A DNA stretch of 64,000 bases from Rhodococcus pseudokoreensis (GTDB lineage Bacteria > Actinomycetota > Actinomycetes > Mycobacteriales > Mycobacteriaceae), in contig NZ_CP070619.1 of the NCBI RefSeq assembly GCF_017068395.1, positions 310,001 to 374,000 on the forward strand, given 5' to 3'. The notes beneath the pieces are model-generated. The model was not told the origin of the DNA and made no database searches. It was given only the letters and a program-made list of their open reading frames with translations. Of the stretch, positions 1-12,097 are shown in pieces. The position numbers were made by a program, and so were the translations under genes. Position 1 is the stretch's first letter. Every line of letters starts with the position of its first letter.

Positions 1-776
1 ACTTCCTTCGTCAGGTGCACGGCGCCGTCGGCGGTCGCCGGGTCGCCGGGACCGTTGGAGAGGAAGACGCCGTCGGCCTTCAGGTCCAGGATCTGCGCGA
101 GCGTGGCGTCGGACGGGAGCACGTGCACCCGGATGCCGCGCTCGGCGAACATGCGCGGGGTGTTGGTCTTGATGCCGAGGTCGATGGCCGCGACCGTGAA
201 GCGTGCCTCTCCCCCGGTCGGCTCGACGACGTAGCCGCTGGTGGTGCTGACCTCGCCGGCGAGGTCCGCTCCGAGCATCGACGGCTGGCCCTTCACCCGG
301 TCGAGCAGCACGTCGGTGTCGGCGAGGGCGTCGCCGGAGAACACGCCGGCGCGCATGGAACCGCGGGTACGCAGGTGGCGGACCAGGGCCCGGGTGTCGA
401 TGCCGGCGATCCCGACGACGCCCTGCTTGACGAGTTCGTCCTGCAGGGATCCGGTGGCACGCCAGCTGGAGGTGCGGCGGGCGGGGTCGCGGACGACGTA
501 CCCGGCGACCCAGATCTTCGCCTCGGCGCTGCTGCCGGTGGGGCCGACGGATTCGTCGTCCTCGTCGTTCCACCCGGTGTTGCCGATCTGCGGCGCGGTG
601 GCCACGACGATCTGGCGGTGGTAGCTGGGGTCGGTGAGCGTCTCCTGGTACCCGGTCATGCCGGTGCTGAAGACGGCCTCACCGAGCGTCTGGCCGACGG
701 CCCCGAAAGTGGTGCCCCGGAATACCCGTCCGTCCTCGAGGACCAGTACTGCAGAGTCGGTGTCGTAGCCGCTCAT
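1..776 (-). CDS. carA: Carbamoyl-phosphate synthase small subunit (partial, C-terminus off the window)
   Basis: Glutamine amidotransferase subunit that supplies ammonia to CarB for carbamoyl phosphate, feeding pyrimidine and arginine synthesis in the cytoplasm. About 258 residues are visible. They cover the N-terminal small-chain domain ([12 protein letters not shown] near the start, then [15 protein letters not shown]) and the beginning of the class I amidotransferase domain (LSNGPGDP). The catalytic Cys/His/Glu part lies beyond base 1. The ATG at 776 overlaps the TGA of the upstream membrane-protein gene as ATGA, so translation is probably coupled. It is the last visible gene of the pyrR-pyrB-pyrC-membrane protein-carA series, the same order as Rv1379-Rv1383. 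Identity is secure; only the truncation limits it. Confidence 0.95.
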   Translation of the reverse strand, partial: MSGYDTDSAVLVLEDGRVFRGTTFGAVGQTLGEAVFSTGMTGYQETLTDPSYHRQIVVATAPQIGNTGWNDEDDESVGPTGSSAEAKIWVAGYVVRDPARRTSSWRATGSLQDELVKQGVVGIAGIDTRALVRHLRTRGSMRAGVFSGDALADTDVLLDRVKGQPSMLGADLAGEVSTTSGYVVEPTGGEARFTVAAIDLGIKTNTPRMFAERGIRVHVLPSDATLAQILDLKADGVFLSNGPGDPATADGAVHLTKE

Positions 777-1339
777 GCGTTCTCTCCGTTCTGCTCGACC
801 TCACCAGAGCTCGCCGCATTCGCTGAATCTTCACTGTCTGTCTTGCCGTCCGGTGTCCCTGCGCCCACCCAGGCCGGGTACACGGACTTGTCGTCGCTGC
901 GGAAACCGGTGTCGATCTCGGTGCCGGTCGGCAACTCCCACCGGATCACCAGGACGCCGTCCTTGCTCATGACCTTGCCCGCCAGGCCGCGTTCGGTGCG
1001 CACCGCGCGGACCGCGTCCTGCGGGATCCAGATCGCCGACGCCCCGTCGCGTTCGAGCAGGATCCCGGTTTCGTAGCGGGAGATCTCACCCGTTGCCCGG
1101 AAGCCGAGGTCGCCGACCGCGATCCGGTCCTGCCAGCTGGGGGCGAGGGTGCTGCCCACGTACAGTCCGGTGGCCGGGGCGATCGTCTGCGCGCCGAGGT
1201 GCGCGGGCACGCCGGGAAGCTGCCCGACCCGGTCGGCCTGCCGCCGGGCCCGGCCGCGCCAGCCGATGTACATGAGGAAGATGGCCAGCGCCCAGAACGC
1301 GACGAGGCCCACAACCCACAGAATTCTCTCCACCGTCAT
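773..1339 (-). CDS. Single-pass membrane protein of the pyrimidine operon (Rv1382-like)
   Basis: 188-residue protein of unknown function. One membrane helix spans about residues 4-25 ([20 protein letters not shown]), followed by a basic stretch and a soluble beta-rich domain. That domain is probably the bacterial PH-like fold assigned to mycobacterial Rv1382 (from memory, moderate certainty). The tail is acidic and Ser/Glu/Asn-rich. The ATG at 1339 overlaps the pyrC stop by 4 bases, and its own stop overlaps the carA start by 4 bases, so it is embedded in the pyr operon. An upstream in-frame start exists but would overlap pyrC deeply and adds low-complexity sequence, so it was rejected. Its conserved place between pyrC and carA suggests a role linked to that operon, but nothing shows which. 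Confidence 0.8.
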   Translation of the reverse strand: MTVERILWVVGLVAFWALAIFLMYIGWRGRARRQADRVGQLPGVPAHLGAQTIAPATGLYVGSTLAPSWQDRIAVGDLGFRATGEISRYETGILLERDGASAIWIPQDAVRAVRTERGLAGKVMSKDGVLVIRWELPTGTEIDTGFRSDDKSVYPAWVGAGTPDGKTDSEDSANAASSGEVEQNGENA

Positions 1340-2679
1340 CCCCTGCCGTTTCGCACCCGGACGCGGGCCTGGCCGTCGCTCGCGGTGATCCGGCCGCGCA
1401 GGATCGTCGTCGTCACCCGCGCCGGGAGGGTCATCGACTCGTACGGCGTGTTGTGGGCGACGCTGGCGAGATCGGGGCCGTGGACGGTCCATTCGGCGTC
1501 CGGGTCGATCAGCACGAGGTTGGCGGGCTCGCCGACCTCGAGCGGGCGACCCTGGTCGTCGAGTCCGACGATCTCGGCCGGGCGCTCACTCATCACCCGG
1601 GCCACGCCGCGCCAGTCGAGCAGCCCCGTGCGGACCATCGTCTGCACGACGATCGACAGCGCGGTCTCGAGCCCCAGCATTCCGGGGCGGGCGGCCGCGA
1701 ACTCGCAGCACTTGTCCTGCTCGGCGTGCGGCGCGTGGTCGGTCGCGACACAGTCGATGGTCCCCTCGGCCAGTCCGGCCCGGAGCGCGGCGACGTCGCT
1801 CGCCTCCCGCAGGGGCGGGTTCACCTTGTTGACGGCGTCGTACGTCTCGAGCCGGGAGTCGTCGAGCAGCAGGTGGTGCGGGGTGACCTCGGCGGTGATC
1901 GAAATACCTTGCCCGCGTGCCCACTTCATCAGTTCGACGGTGCCCGCGGTGGAGGCGTGGCAGATGTGCACCCGCGCCCCGGCGTCGCGGGCGAGCAGTG
2001 CGTCGCGGGCGACGATCGACTCCTCGGCGGCGCGGGGCCAGCCCGCCAGCCCGAGCCGGGCGGCGGTGGGTCCCTCGTGCGCGATCGCGCCGACGGTCAG
2101 TCGCGGCTCCTCCGCGTGCTGCGCGATGAGCACCCCGAGCGAACTCGAGTACTCGAGGGCCCGGCGCATGATCAGCGGGTCGTAGACGCAGTGGCCGTCG
2201 TCCGAGAACATCCGCACCCTGCCGGTCCCCGACGCCATCGTGGCCATCTCGGCGAGCTGCTTGCCCTCGAGCCCGACGGTGACGGCGCCGACGGGGTGCA
2301 CGTCGACGAGCCCGACCTCCTGGCCGCGGCGCCACACGTGGTCGGTGACGACCACCGAGTCGGCGACCGGGCTGGTGTTGGCCATCGCGAACACCGCGGT
2401 GTACCCGCCGAGCGCGGCGGCGGCGGAACCGGAATCGATGGTCTCGGTGTCCTCGCGGCCGGGTTCCCGCAGGTGGGTGTGCAGGTCGACGAATCCGGGG
2501 AGCAGGATCTGCCCCGCCGCGTCGATCACCTCGGCGTCGGGCGCGGCGTCCTTGCCCGCGTCCGCACCGATCGCGGCGATGACTCCGTCACCGAGCAGAA
2601 CGTCGGTGGGCTCGCCCTCGCCGTACAGCAACACGTTCTTGATGAGCACTGTCTCTCCTGTCACTGCACTGTCACTCAT
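1336..2679 (-). CDS. pyrC: Dihydroorotase
   Basis: 447 residues. Zinc amidohydrolase that converts carbamoyl-aspartate to dihydroorotate, the third step of de novo pyrimidine synthesis. Visible signatures are the metal-binding [10 protein letters not shown] motif, HPVGAVTVG, a central SDDGHCV segment, [13 protein letters not shown], and the ATDHAPH motif near the C-terminus. This is the class I multifunctional-type dihydroorotase, and the length is normal. The ATG at 2679 overlaps the pyrB TGA as ATGA, and the stop overlaps the downstream membrane-protein ATG, so all three are probably translationally coupled. An upstream in-frame extension into pyrB is arginine/alanine-rich out-of-frame sequence and was discarded. 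Confidence 0.96.
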   Translation of the reverse strand: MSDSAVTGETVLIKNVLLYGEGEPTDVLLGDGVIAAIGADAGKDAAPDAEVIDAAGQILLPGFVDLHTHLREPGREDTETIDSGSAAAALGGYTAVFAMANTSPVADSVVVTDHVWRRGQEVGLVDVHPVGAVTVGLEGKQLAEMATMASGTGRVRMFSDDGHCVYDPLIMRRALEYSSSLGVLIAQHAEEPRLTVGAIAHEGPTAARLGLAGWPRAAEESIVARDALLARDAGARVHICHASTAGTVELMKWARGQGISITAEVTPHHLLLDDSRLETYDAVNKVNPPLREASDVAALRAGLAEGTIDCVATDHAPHAEQDKCCEFAAARPGMLGLETALSIVVQTMVRTGLLDWRGVARVMSERPAEIVGLDDQGRPLEVGEPANLVLIDPDAEWTVHGPDLASVAHNTPYESMTLPARVTTTILRGRITASDGQARVRVRNGRG

Positions 2680-3620
2680 CCCGCAACTTCCTCCGCCCCG
2701 ACCAGCAGCCGGAACAGCACCGCCATCCGCATGTGCACACCGTTGGTCACCTGCTGCAGCACAGCGGTTCTCGACGAATCGGCCACCGCCGAAGCGATTT
2801 CCATGCCGCGCAGCATCGGACCGGGGTGCAGCACCACCGCGTGCTCGGGAAGCAGCGCCAGCCGCTTCTCCGACAGGCCGTAATTGATCGAGTACTCCCG
2901 CTGGGACGGGAAGAACCCGCCGTTCATCCGTTCCGCCTGCACCCGCAGCATGAGGACTGCGTCGAGACCGGGCAGCTCCGCGTCGAGGGAATGCGCCACC
3001 GATACCGGCCACGACGTCACACCGACCGGGAGCAGCGTGGGCGGCGCGACGAGGACGACCTCGGCGCCGAGCATCGACAGCAGCAGCGCATTCGACCGCG
3101 CGACCCGGCTGTGCAGGATGTCGCCGACGATGGCGATGCGCTTGCCCTCGATGTCACCGAGACGCTGACGCAGCGTGAGCGCGTCGAGCAGCGCCTGGGT
3201 GGGGTGTTCGTGCGTGCCGTCGCCGGCGTTGATCACCGCGGGTCCACCGTCGTCCTGACGTCCGGTCCAGCTCGCGATCTGGTGGGCCGCACCCGACGCA
3301 GGGTGCCGCACGATCAGGGCGTCGGCGCCGGCGGCGCGCAACGTCATCGCGGTGTCCCGGAGGGATTCGCCCTTCGACACCGACGAACTGGACGCGCTGA
3401 CGTTGATGACGTCCGCGCTCATCCACTTCCCGGCGACCTCGAACGACACCCGGGTGCGGGTCGAGTTCTCGAAGAACACGGTCATGACGGTCCGGCCGCG
3501 CAGCGTCGGGAGCTTGCGCACCTCACGTCCGAGGAGGGCCTGTTCGAAGCGTTCGGCCTCGTCGAGAAGTTCGACGGCCGATTCCCGTGTCAGGTCCGCG
3601 ATCGACAACAGGTGCTTCAC
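2676..3620 (-). CDS. pyrB: Aspartate carbamoyltransferase catalytic subunit
   Basis: 314 residues with a GTG start. Catalyses carbamoyl phosphate + aspartate to carbamoyl-aspartate. The carbamoyl-phosphate loop (FFENSTRTR, about residues 50-58) is intact, as are [17 protein letters not shown] and the C-terminal HPGPMLRG motif. No pyrI regulatory subunit gene is adjacent, as is usual for actinobacteria. The gene follows pyrR with no gap (pyrR TAA at 3621-3623, pyrB GTG at 3620) and overlaps pyrC by 4 bases. Expression should respond to the PyrR hairpin in the pyrR leader if the genes share a transcript. Confidence 0.96.
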   Translation of the reverse strand: MKHLLSIADLTRESAVELLDEAERFEQALLGREVRKLPTLRGRTVMTVFFENSTRTRVSFEVAGKWMSADVINVSASSSSVSKGESLRDTAMTLRAAGADALIVRHPASGAAHQIASWTGRQDDGGPAVINAGDGTHEHPTQALLDALTLRQRLGDIEGKRIAIVGDILHSRVARSNALLLSMLGAEVVLVAPPTLLPVGVTSWPVSVAHSLDAELPGLDAVLMLRVQAERMNGGFFPSQREYSINYGLSEKRLALLPEHAVVLHPGPMLRGMEIASAVADSSRTAVLQQVTNGVHMRMAVLFRLLVGAEEVAG

Positions 3621-4288
<668 letters not shown>

Positions 4289-4390
4289 AAAGGATGCCTG
4301 ACGCGGACAGCTTATCAGCGCGTCGACTGCGCCAGGCCCGGACCCCTGACCTGCGGACCCGCCGACGCGGGCCCGCAGCGGGACACGAAC

Positions 4391-4900
4391 TTACGAGCGG
4401 GCGTCGTTCGACTCGCCGCCGGCGGTCTCGGCACGGCGCGACGTTGCGGCCGCAGCCGACCGCACCTGCGGGGCCACCAGCACGACCTGACCGAGGATGC
4501 CGTTGACGAAACCCGGCGACTCGTCGGTGGAGAGCTGCTTGGCCAGCTCCACCGCCTCGTCCACGGCCACGACCGGAGGCACGTCGGTGGCGTGGAACAG
4601 CTCCCACACGGCGATGCGCAGGATGGCGCGGTCGACGGCGGGAAGCCGCTCGAGCGTCCAGTCCTGCAGGTGGGACGAGATCACCTCGTCGAGGCGGTCC
4701 AGGTTCTCCGCGACACCCGTCACCACGGTGACGGTGTACGGGGCGACCGGCGCCACCGAATCGTCCTTGCCGGACAATTCGGCGCGCTCGGTTGCGAGAT
4801 CGACCGGATCGAGATCTCGCGCCTCCGCCTCGAAGAGGAAATCGACGGCGCGTTTGCGGGCCTTGTGCCGCGCGCCGAGTTTCTTATGCGTACCGGACAC
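4391..4900 (-). CDS. nusB: Transcription antitermination factor NusB
   Basis: 169 residues with a GTG start directly after the efp stop. An all-helical RNA-binding protein that pairs with NusE (ribosomal protein S10) at boxA in rRNA transcripts. The basic N-terminus [20 protein letters not shown] and the conserved [19 protein letters not shown] and AVELAKQ segments identify it. The last 25 residues are an Ala/Ser/Arg-rich tail beyond the usual core. The efp-nusB pair matches Rv2534c-Rv2533c. The 140-base gap to pyrR contains a possible weak promoter and the PyrR leader, so nusB may end one transcript or read through. Confidence 0.95.
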   Translation of the reverse strand: MSGTHKKLGARHKARKRAVDFLFEAEARDLDPVDLATERAELSGKDDSVAPVAPYTVTVVTGVAENLDRLDEVISSHLQDWTLERLPAVDRAILRIAVWELFHATDVPPVVAVDEAVELAKQLSTDESPGFVNGILGQVVLVAPQVRSAAAATSRRAETAGGESNDARS

Positions 4901-5464
4901 TCAGGAATTCACACGCCCGAGGTAGTTGCCGTCGCGGGAGTCGACCTTCAGCTTGTCACCGGTGTTGATGAACAGCGGAACGTTGATCTCGGCGCCGGTC
5001 TCGAGGGTGGCGGGCTTGGTGCCGCCGGTGGAGCGGTCGCCCTGCAGGCCGGGATCGGTGTGCTGGACCACCAGTTCGACGGTGACGGGCAGTTCCACGA
5101 ACAGCGGAACGTCCTCGTGCGTCGCGACCTGCACGGCCATGTTCTCGAGCATGAAGCGGGCGCCGTCGCCGACGGTGGCCTCGCTGATCGAGATCTGGTC
5201 GTAGGTGTCGCCGTCCATGAAGATGTAGTCGGTGCCGTCGTGGTACAGGTACGTCATGTCACGGCGGTCGACCGTGGCCGTGTCCACCTTGACGCCGGCG
5301 TTGAACGTCTTGTCGACGACCTTGCCCGAGAGCACGTTCTTCAACTTGGTGCGCACGAACGCGGGACCCTTGCCGGGCTTCACGTGCTGGAACTCGGTAA
5401 TCGTCCACAGCTGGCCTTCGATCTGCAGGACCAGGCCGTTCTTGAAATCACTGGTGGAAGCCAC
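4901..5464 (-). CDS. efp: Translation elongation factor P
   Basis: 187 residues, the standard length, with a GTG start preceded by GGAGA. It rescues ribosomes stalled at polyproline by binding between the P and E sites. The three beta-barrel domains are represented by the N-terminal KOW-like domain with the modification loop [10 protein letters not shown], the OB domain, and the C-terminal ending [20 protein letters not shown]. The loop carries lysine at the tip (PGKGPA), as in most actinobacterial EF-P. It lies between the pepQ-like gene (34-base gap) and nusB (no gap), as in mycobacteria. Confidence 0.96.
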   Translation of the reverse strand: MASTSDFKNGLVLQIEGQLWTITEFQHVKPGKGPAFVRTKLKNVLSGKVVDKTFNAGVKVDTATVDRRDMTYLYHDGTDYIFMDGDTYDQISISEATVGDGARFMLENMAVQVATHEDVPLFVELPVTVELVVQHTDPGLQGDRSTGGTKPATLETGAEINVPLFINTGDKLKVDSRDGNYLGRVNS

Positions 5465-5498
5465 TTGCTTCGCGTCTCCTCGATAAGGTCGAAACCGT

Positions 5499-6602
5499 CT
5501 ACACGACAGTCAGGTCTTTGGTGGTGAGTGTGAGCAGTTCCGGTCCCTGCTCACGAACCACGAGCGTGTCCTCGATCCGCACGCCTCCGCGCCCGGAGAA
5601 GTACACGCCCGGCTCGACGGTCACCGCCGCACCGTCCAGAAGTGTACCGGTGCCCAGCTTGCCGATTCCCGGAGCTTCGTGGATCTCCAGGCCGACGCCG
5701 TGTCCGAGGCCGTGCAGGAACAGCTCTCCGTAGCCGGCGTCCTCGATGACCCGGCGGGCGGCGGCGTCCACCGCGGACACCTCGGCTCCCGGGCGCAGCG
5801 CGTCCCGCCCGGCCTCCTGCGACCGCGCGACCAGCGCATATACGTCCCGTTGCCAGTCCGCGGCCTGCTCGAGGACATACGTTCTGGTCATGTCCGAGTG
5901 GTAACCGCCGACCTCCGCGCCGAAGTCCAGCTTCACGAAGTCGCCGCTGCCGAGCACCGCCTCGGTCGGCCGGTGGTGCGGGATCGCCGAGTGGGCGCCC
6001 GCCGCGACGATGGTCTCGAACGAGATCCCGTCGGCGCCGTGCGCGAGCATCAGCGCCTCCAGTTCCCGGCCCACCTCCTTCTCGGTGCGTCCGGGGCGGA
6101 GGCCACCACGCTCGATCAGCTCGGCGAGCGCGGAGTCGGCGGCCGTGCACGCCGCGCGCAGCAGCCCGACCTCGAAGTCGTCTTTCACCATCCGCAGTTC
6201 CTCGACGAGACCCGGAACGGGTTCCAGCCGCGCGTCCGGCGCGAGCACCGACCATGCCGCGAACTCGTCCACCGTGACGACGTGACTCTCGAACGCCAGC
6301 GACGACGGACTCCGCCGCCCCACCGTTTCGATCAGGTGCGCGGCGCTGGCGCGGGCGATCTCGGCGCGCAGATCGGGAACCTGTTCTCCGACCTGTGTGA
6401 GGTAGCGGCCGTCGGTGCAGATGACAGTGCGCTCCTCGGCGCCCACGGCGTCGGACGCGTGCACGAGCAGCGCGGCATTGGAGCCGGTGAACCCGGTGAG
6501 ATACCGGATGTTCACCAGATTCGTCACCAGAAGTGCGTCGAGATCCCGGGCGGCGAGGGCCGCGCGCAGCGCCGCGCGCCGCGAACCATGATCAGCAGGC
6601 AT
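5499..6602 (-). CDS. pepQ: M24 family Xaa-Pro peptidase (PepQ-like)
   Basis: 367 residues. Cytoplasmic metallopeptidase expected to release the N-terminal residue next to proline. An N-terminal creatinase-like domain (about 1-135) is followed by the pita-bread M24 domain. All five metal ligands are visible: the two Asp in [18 protein letters not shown], His in [10 protein letters not shown], Glu in TVEPGVY and Glu in RIEDT. It matches the position of Rv2535c upstream of efp. The neighbouring efp product deals with polyproline stalling, but that link is suggestive only. Xaa-Pro aminopeptidase versus dipeptidase specificity cannot be decided from sequence alone. Confidence 0.9.
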   Translation of the reverse strand: MPADHGSRRAALRAALAARDLDALLVTNLVNIRYLTGFTGSNAALLVHASDAVGAEERTVICTDGRYLTQVGEQVPDLRAEIARASAAHLIETVGRRSPSSLAFESHVVTVDEFAAWSVLAPDARLEPVPGLVEELRMVKDDFEVGLLRAACTAADSALAELIERGGLRPGRTEKEVGRELEALMLAHGADGISFETIVAAGAHSAIPHHRPTEAVLGSGDFVKLDFGAEVGGYHSDMTRTYVLEQAADWQRDVYALVARSQEAGRDALRPGAEVSAVDAAARRVIEDAGYGELFLHGLGHGVGLEIHEAPGIGKLGTGTLLDGAAVTVEPGVYFSGRGGVRIEDTLVVREQGPELLTLTTKDLTVV

Positions 6603-6688
6603 GTCGTCAAACGTACCGGCAATCCGCCGCCGGGTGGGCGCGGATCGACGGCACCCGTCCGGCGACGAGAACAGGTTTCAGACCGCCC

Positions 6689-6710
6689 CCGTGTGGGTTA
6701 GGCCACACGG
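6689..6710. promoter_or_regulatory. Inverted repeat between divergent pepQ and the four-helix membrane protein gene
   Basis: Perfect 8-base arms CCGTGTGG (6689-6696) and CCACACGG (6703-6710) are separated by GTTAGG. The site sits 28 bases upstream of the plus-strand ATG at 6739 in the only divergent interval of this region. A TACGCT -10-like box at 6727-6732 lies only 7 bases before that ATG, which would make the transcript nearly leaderless and place this repeat at the -35 position. An operator is inferred; the regulator is unknown. Confidence 0.45.
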
Positions 6711-6738
6711 ACGAAAACCCGCTCGTTACGCTGTGCCC

Positions 6739-7485
6739 ATGAATGCGTGGGTGGTACGCGGCCTCGGCATGGCCCTGATACATGTTTTCGTTCGTGTGAT
6801 CCTCGGTGTGTCGATCACACAGTGGCCGCTTCAGGGTTCCGCTCTGAGATGGCTCGCACTGCTGATCGTGGTGTTCGTGGCACTGATCTGGGCCGGCATC
6901 GACGGCATCCGGGACCGTCGCCGCAACCCCGATCCGGAGGACGGCGCCGACCTGACGATGCTGTGGCTGAAGGCGGCCCTGCTCGGCGGAGTCGTCGCGG
7001 GGGTGGGGAGCTGGCTGGCGAACCTGGTGCCGAACCTCAACGTCACCCAGAACTCGTTCTTCTTCGAGATCACGTCGGGGGCCGCGTTCACGGTCCTGCT
7101 GATCTTCGTGCCTGCCATGCTCGCCGTGTTCCTCGGCCGGTTCTTCGTCGGCCGGGAGTCCAGGAAGACGGTGAAGGACCGCGGCGAACGCCGGCCGGCG
7201 GCGCGCGGCGCCGGAGTGGCCGCAGGAACCGCAGCGGGGGGAACCGCAGCCGCAGCCGTGGCCGACGACGACGGGTACGGCCAGAACTACCCCGGCCAGG
7301 CGTACGAGCAGACCCCGGACACCGGGTACGCCGGCTCCGACGCCGACACGGCCGTGTTCGAACCGGTGCACAACTATCGCGAGGACACGTCCGACCTCGA
7401 TCAGCCGCAGGCCGGGGACACCACGTGGCAGGACCCGGTCGATCTCGGCAAGCGGACCACGGACGACCAGCGGCGCGGCGAGTAA
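6739..7485 (+). CDS. Four-helix membrane protein, B-4DMT family (Rv2536-like)
   Basis: 248 residues. Four predicted membrane helices lie at about residues 6-26, 36-56, 73-95 and 113-135. A charged cytoplasmic tail follows, with an alanine/glycine linker and a long acidic, Tyr/Asp/Gln-rich disordered end. The family name B-4DMT (bacterial four-helix drug/metabolite-transporter-like) is used for actinobacterial homologues, but no substrate is established. The ATG at 6739 begins directly before the first helix; upstream in-frame codons overlap pepQ and look non-coding. The position after pepQ matches Rv2536. It ends at a strong bidirectional terminator facing aroB. Confidence 0.8.
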   Translation: MNAWVVRGLGMALIHVFVRVILGVSITQWPLQGSALRWLALLIVVFVALIWAGIDGIRDRRRNPDPEDGADLTMLWLKAALLGGVVAGVGSWLANLVPNLNVTQNSFFFEITSGAAFTVLLIFVPAMLAVFLGRFFVGRESRKTVKDRGERRPAARGAGVAAGTAAGGTAAAAVADDDGYGQNYPGQAYEQTPDTGYAGSDADTAVFEPVHNYREDTSDLDQPQAGDTTWQDPVDLGKRTTDDQRRGE

Positions 7486-7530
7486 CCGCTCTCGGCTCTC
7501 CCACACCCCACAGACGACACACCGACAGAC

Positions 7531-7570
7531 GACGCGGCGGTGTGAGCGCACTCGCTCACACCGCCGCGTC
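7531..7570. terminator. Bidirectional terminator between the membrane protein gene and aroB
   Basis: A perfect 18-base stem (7531-7548 with 7553-7570, first arm starting GACGCGGCGG) closes a 4-base CACT loop. It lies in the 104-base gap between convergent genes. There is no clear U-tract, as is common for actinobacterial hairpin terminators. Confidence 0.8.
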
Positions 7571-7589
7571 CTTGCCTTCTCCGGCTACG

Positions 7590-9277
<1,688 letters not shown>

Positions 9278-9312
9278 CGGTCACCGCCCCGGCGCGACGG
9301 CAGACGGGCTGG

Positions 9313-10500
9313 TCATCGCGCGAGCCGGGCTGCGACACCCGATGCGTAACGCTCGTAGTTGGCGGCCGTCTCGGCGACCGAGTCGCCACCGAACTTCTCG
9401 AGCGCGGCCTGGGCCACGACCAACGCCACCATCGCCTCGGCCACGACACCGGCGGCGGGCACCGCGCACACGTCGGACCGCTGGTGGATGGCCACGGCTT
9501 CCTCACCGGTCGACATGTCGACGGTGGCCAGGGCACGCGGGACCGTCGAGATCGGCTTCATCGCCGCGCGCACGCGGAGCGCCTCGCCGTTGGTCATGCC
9601 GCCCTCGAGACCGCCTGCGCGGTTGGTCGAACGCAGAATTCCGTCCGGGCCCGGCCGCATCTCGTCGTGCGCCTGGCTGCCGCGGCGGCGCGCGGTCTCG
9701 AAGCCGTCGCCGACCTCGACACCCTTGATGGCCTGGATTCCCATCAGGGCGGACGCCAGACGGGCGTCGAGGCGGTCCGCGCCGCTGATGAACGATCCGA
9801 GACCCACGGGGAGGCCGTGGATGACGACCTCGACGACACCGCCGAGGGTGTCGCCGTCACGCTTGGCGGCCTCGATCTCGGCGATCATCGACTCCTCTGC
9901 GGCCTTGTCGAACGCGCGGACCGGGCTGGCGTCGATCGCGGCGAGGTCGGAGGCGGTGGGTTCGGGACCGACGTACGGATCGGACGCGCCGATCGAGATC
10001 ACATGCGACAGCACCTCCACGCCGAACACCTGGCGGAGGAAACCGCGGGCGAACGTCGCGGCCGCGACCCGGGCCGCCGTCTCGCGCGCACTCGCGCGTT
10101 CGAGAACCGGGCGGGCGTCGTCGAACCCGTACTTGAGCATGCCCGAGTAGTCGGCGTGACCGGGGCGCGGACGGGTGAGCGGCGCGTTCCGCGCCTGATC
10201 GGCGAGCAGGTCGGCGTCCACCGGGTCGGCGGACATGATGGTTTCCCACTTCGGCCACTCGGTGTTGCCCACCTCGACGGCGATCGGACCGCCGAGCGTC
10301 CGGCCGTGTCGGACACCACCGACGATGGTGACCTTGTCGGCCTCGAACTTCATCCGCGCACCCCGGCCGTAGCCGAGGCGGCGTCGCGCGAGTTGGGTCG
10401 AAATGTCCTCGGACGTCACTTCGACGCCCGCGACCATCCCCTCGAGCATCGCGACGAGGGCGGGACCATGGGATTCTCCGGCAGTTATCCAGCGCAGCAC
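9313..10500 (-). CDS. aroC: Chorismate synthase
   Basis: 395 residues with a GTG start preceded by AAGGAT. FMN-dependent enzyme converting EPSP to chorismate, the final shikimate step. Family signatures are [20 protein letters not shown] at the N-terminus, [27 protein letters not shown] and [19 protein letters not shown]. Length is typical for actinobacteria. It lies downstream of the prepilin-peptidase-like gene (75-base gap) and upstream of aroK, in the order of Rv2540c-Rv2539c-Rv2538c. Confidence 0.96.
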   Translation of the reverse strand: MLRWITAGESHGPALVAMLEGMVAGVEVTSEDISTQLARRRLGYGRGARMKFEADKVTIVGGVRHGRTLGGPIAVEVGNTEWPKWETIMSADPVDADLLADQARNAPLTRPRPGHADYSGMLKYGFDDARPVLERASARETAARVAAATFARGFLRQVFGVEVLSHVISIGASDPYVGPEPTASDLAAIDASPVRAFDKAAEESMIAEIEAAKRDGDTLGGVVEVVIHGLPVGLGSFISGADRLDARLASALMGIQAIKGVEVGDGFETARRRGSQAHDEMRPGPDGILRSTNRAGGLEGGMTNGEALRVRAAMKPISTVPRALATVDMSTGEEAVAIHQRSDVCAVPAAGVVAEAMVALVVAQAALEKFGGDSVAETAANYERYASGVAARLAR

Positions 10501-10575
10501 GCCAATATCCTTCCATGTCGCCGCGTCCGGCAGTGACGGTGGTCCTCCCGGGGCGCGTGCGGGGTGCGGACTCGG

Positions 10576-11178
10576 TCAGGTGAGGTGCCCGGCGAACAGC
10601 GCCGCCAGTGTCGCGGCACACATGGCGGGCCCGTGCGGGAGCGGCGACGACGAGCGCCGGACGGCGAGGACGACGCAGCCCGCCACTGCGGTCAGTGCCG
10701 GTGCGAGCGCGGCCGCGAACACCCAGGCCTCTCCCCCTGCCAGCCCGGCGGCCGCGCCGACCCCGAGCGCGAGTTTCACGTCGCCCGCACCGATCGCACC
10801 GGGTGCCCCGAGGTACAGGGCGAGATAGGCGGCCGCCAGCAGGAGACCGCCGATCACGGCGGCGGACGCGGCGCCGGTCGCGACACCGACGGCGACAATC
10901 ACCAGGAACCCGGGCAGCGTCAACAGGTTCGGCAGCCTCCGCGCACACAGGTCGGTCGCGGCGAGACTCGCACACCACCACCAGAACGCCAGCGCACCCG
11001 GCAGCATCCACACCGGGTTGCGGCCGGAGTCGGCCCAGACCGTCGCGGCCACGCCGACCGCGCACACCGCCTCGCACCAGCCCGGCCACACCGGGCCCAC
11101 GAACCGGGCCGCGGTGAGACGCGCACACCGTCCCGCACCCGCACCGGCCACCACACTCGTCACGATCAGCCACCACAT
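10576..11178 (-). CDS. A24 prepilin peptidase-like membrane protein (Rv2551c-like)
   Basis: 200 residues, strongly hydrophobic. The two catalytic aspartates of type IV prepilin peptidases are visible: Asp76 in the ATD motif and Asp133 in GAGDVKLAL. The N-terminal cysteine-rich methyltransferase domain of full-length PilD is missing, as in archaeal/Tad-type and mycobacterial A24 proteins. The ATG at 11178 was chosen because it begins the first hydrophobic segment; the open frame further upstream runs through aroE and is unlikely to be coding. No pilin or assembly genes are near, so its substrate is not evident. It lies between aroE and aroC as in M. tuberculosis. Confidence 0.82.
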   Translation of the reverse strand: MWWLIVTSVVAGAGAGRCARLTAARFVGPVWPGWCEAVCAVGVAATVWADSGRNPVWMLPGALAFWWWCASLAATDLCARRLPNLLTLPGFLVIVAVGVATGAASAAVIGGLLLAAAYLALYLGAPGAIGAGDVKLALGVGAAAGLAGGEAWVFAAALAPALTAVAGCVVLAVRRSSSPLPHGPAMCAATLAALFAGHLT

Positions 11179-11269
11179 GCCGACCAGCGTGCGGGACGCG
11201 GCACCCGGACCCCTCGCGGCGACCTGCGCGAACGATCGCCCTGTGGATGGAAGCCGGGCCTGTGGACAA

Positions 11270-12097
11270 CTAGCCCAGAGCGGCGGCCATCGCCTCGCGC
11301 GGCGCCGGGCGGCCGGTAAACTGCTCGACTTGCCCGAACGCCTGGTGCAGCAGCATCGACAGACCACCGACGACCGTTCCCCCGGCCACCTCGACCGCGG
11401 CCGCCAGCGGGGTCGGCCAGGGGTCGTAGATCGCGTCGAGCACGAACGGCGCCCGGCCGAGAACGCCCGCGTAGTCGGTGATCGCGGCGGACGGAACGGT
11501 GCTGACGAGTGCGGCGGCCGCGGCGCACCGGGCACCGAGTTCGGGGCTGTCGAAGCCCAGCAACCGGACGTCGAGCCCCACCGATTCCGCGCACCCCAGT
11601 GCACCTGCCGCGCGACCCGCGTCGCGGGCCACGACGGTCACGGATTTCACGCCGAGGTCGGCGAGCGCGACGAGCGCGGGCCTGGCCGTCCCGCCGGCGC
11701 CGACGACGACCGCCTCGGCGCCCGCGATGGCACCGACACCGCCCGCGGTGAGCGCGCCGCTGACCCCGTCCACGTCGGTGCAGTCGGCACGCCAGCCGCC
11801 CTCGATACGGACCAGGGTGTTCGCGGAGCCGATCGCCACGGCCCGGTCGGTGCGCTCCGACGCGAAGTCGAGCGCGGCAATCTTGCCCGGCATCGTGACG
11901 GACAGACCGACCCATTCCGGGCCGAGCCCGGACACCAGGCCGGGGAGTCGCTCCCCGTCGCACTCGATGCGGTCGTACGTCCACCCGGTGAGACCGAGCG
12001 CGCGGTACGCCGCGAGGTGCAGTTGCGGTGATCGCGAATGCGCGATCGGGCTGCCCAGCACCGCAGCTTTGCGTGCGGTCACCAACTCATCGTCCAC
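11270..12097 (-). CDS. aroE: Shikimate dehydrogenase
   Basis: 275 residues. NADPH-dependent reduction of 3-dehydroshikimate to shikimate. The substrate-binding SPIAHSRSP motif, the catalytic-domain VTMPGK with its lysine, NTLV, the nucleotide-binding VVVGAGGTARPAL and a C-terminal GLSMLLHQA segment are present. The GTG at 12097 overlaps the end of mltG by 11 bases. An alternative GTG at 12082 would give MTARKAAVLG and is also plausible. Its location after mltG and before the A24 gene copies the Rv2553c-Rv2552c-Rv2551c order. Confidence 0.94.
   Translation of the reverse strand: MDDELVTARKAAVLGSPIAHSRSPQLHLAAYRALGLTGWTYDRIECDGERLPGLVSGLGPEWVGLSVTMPGKIAALDFASERTDRAVAIGSANTLVRIEGGWRADCTDVDGVSGALTAGGVGAIAGAEAVVVGAGGTARPALVALADLGVKSVTVVARDAGRAAGALGCAESVGLDVRLLGFDSPELGARCAAAAALVSTVPSAAITDYAGVLGRAPFVLDAIYDPWPTPLAAAVEVAGGTVVGGLSMLLHQAFGQVEQFTGRPAPREAMAAALG

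Noticed and set aside
7531-7570. Palindromic repeat considered as a CRISPR unit
   Set aside because: Single copy, positioned between convergent genes, so a terminator is the simpler reading.
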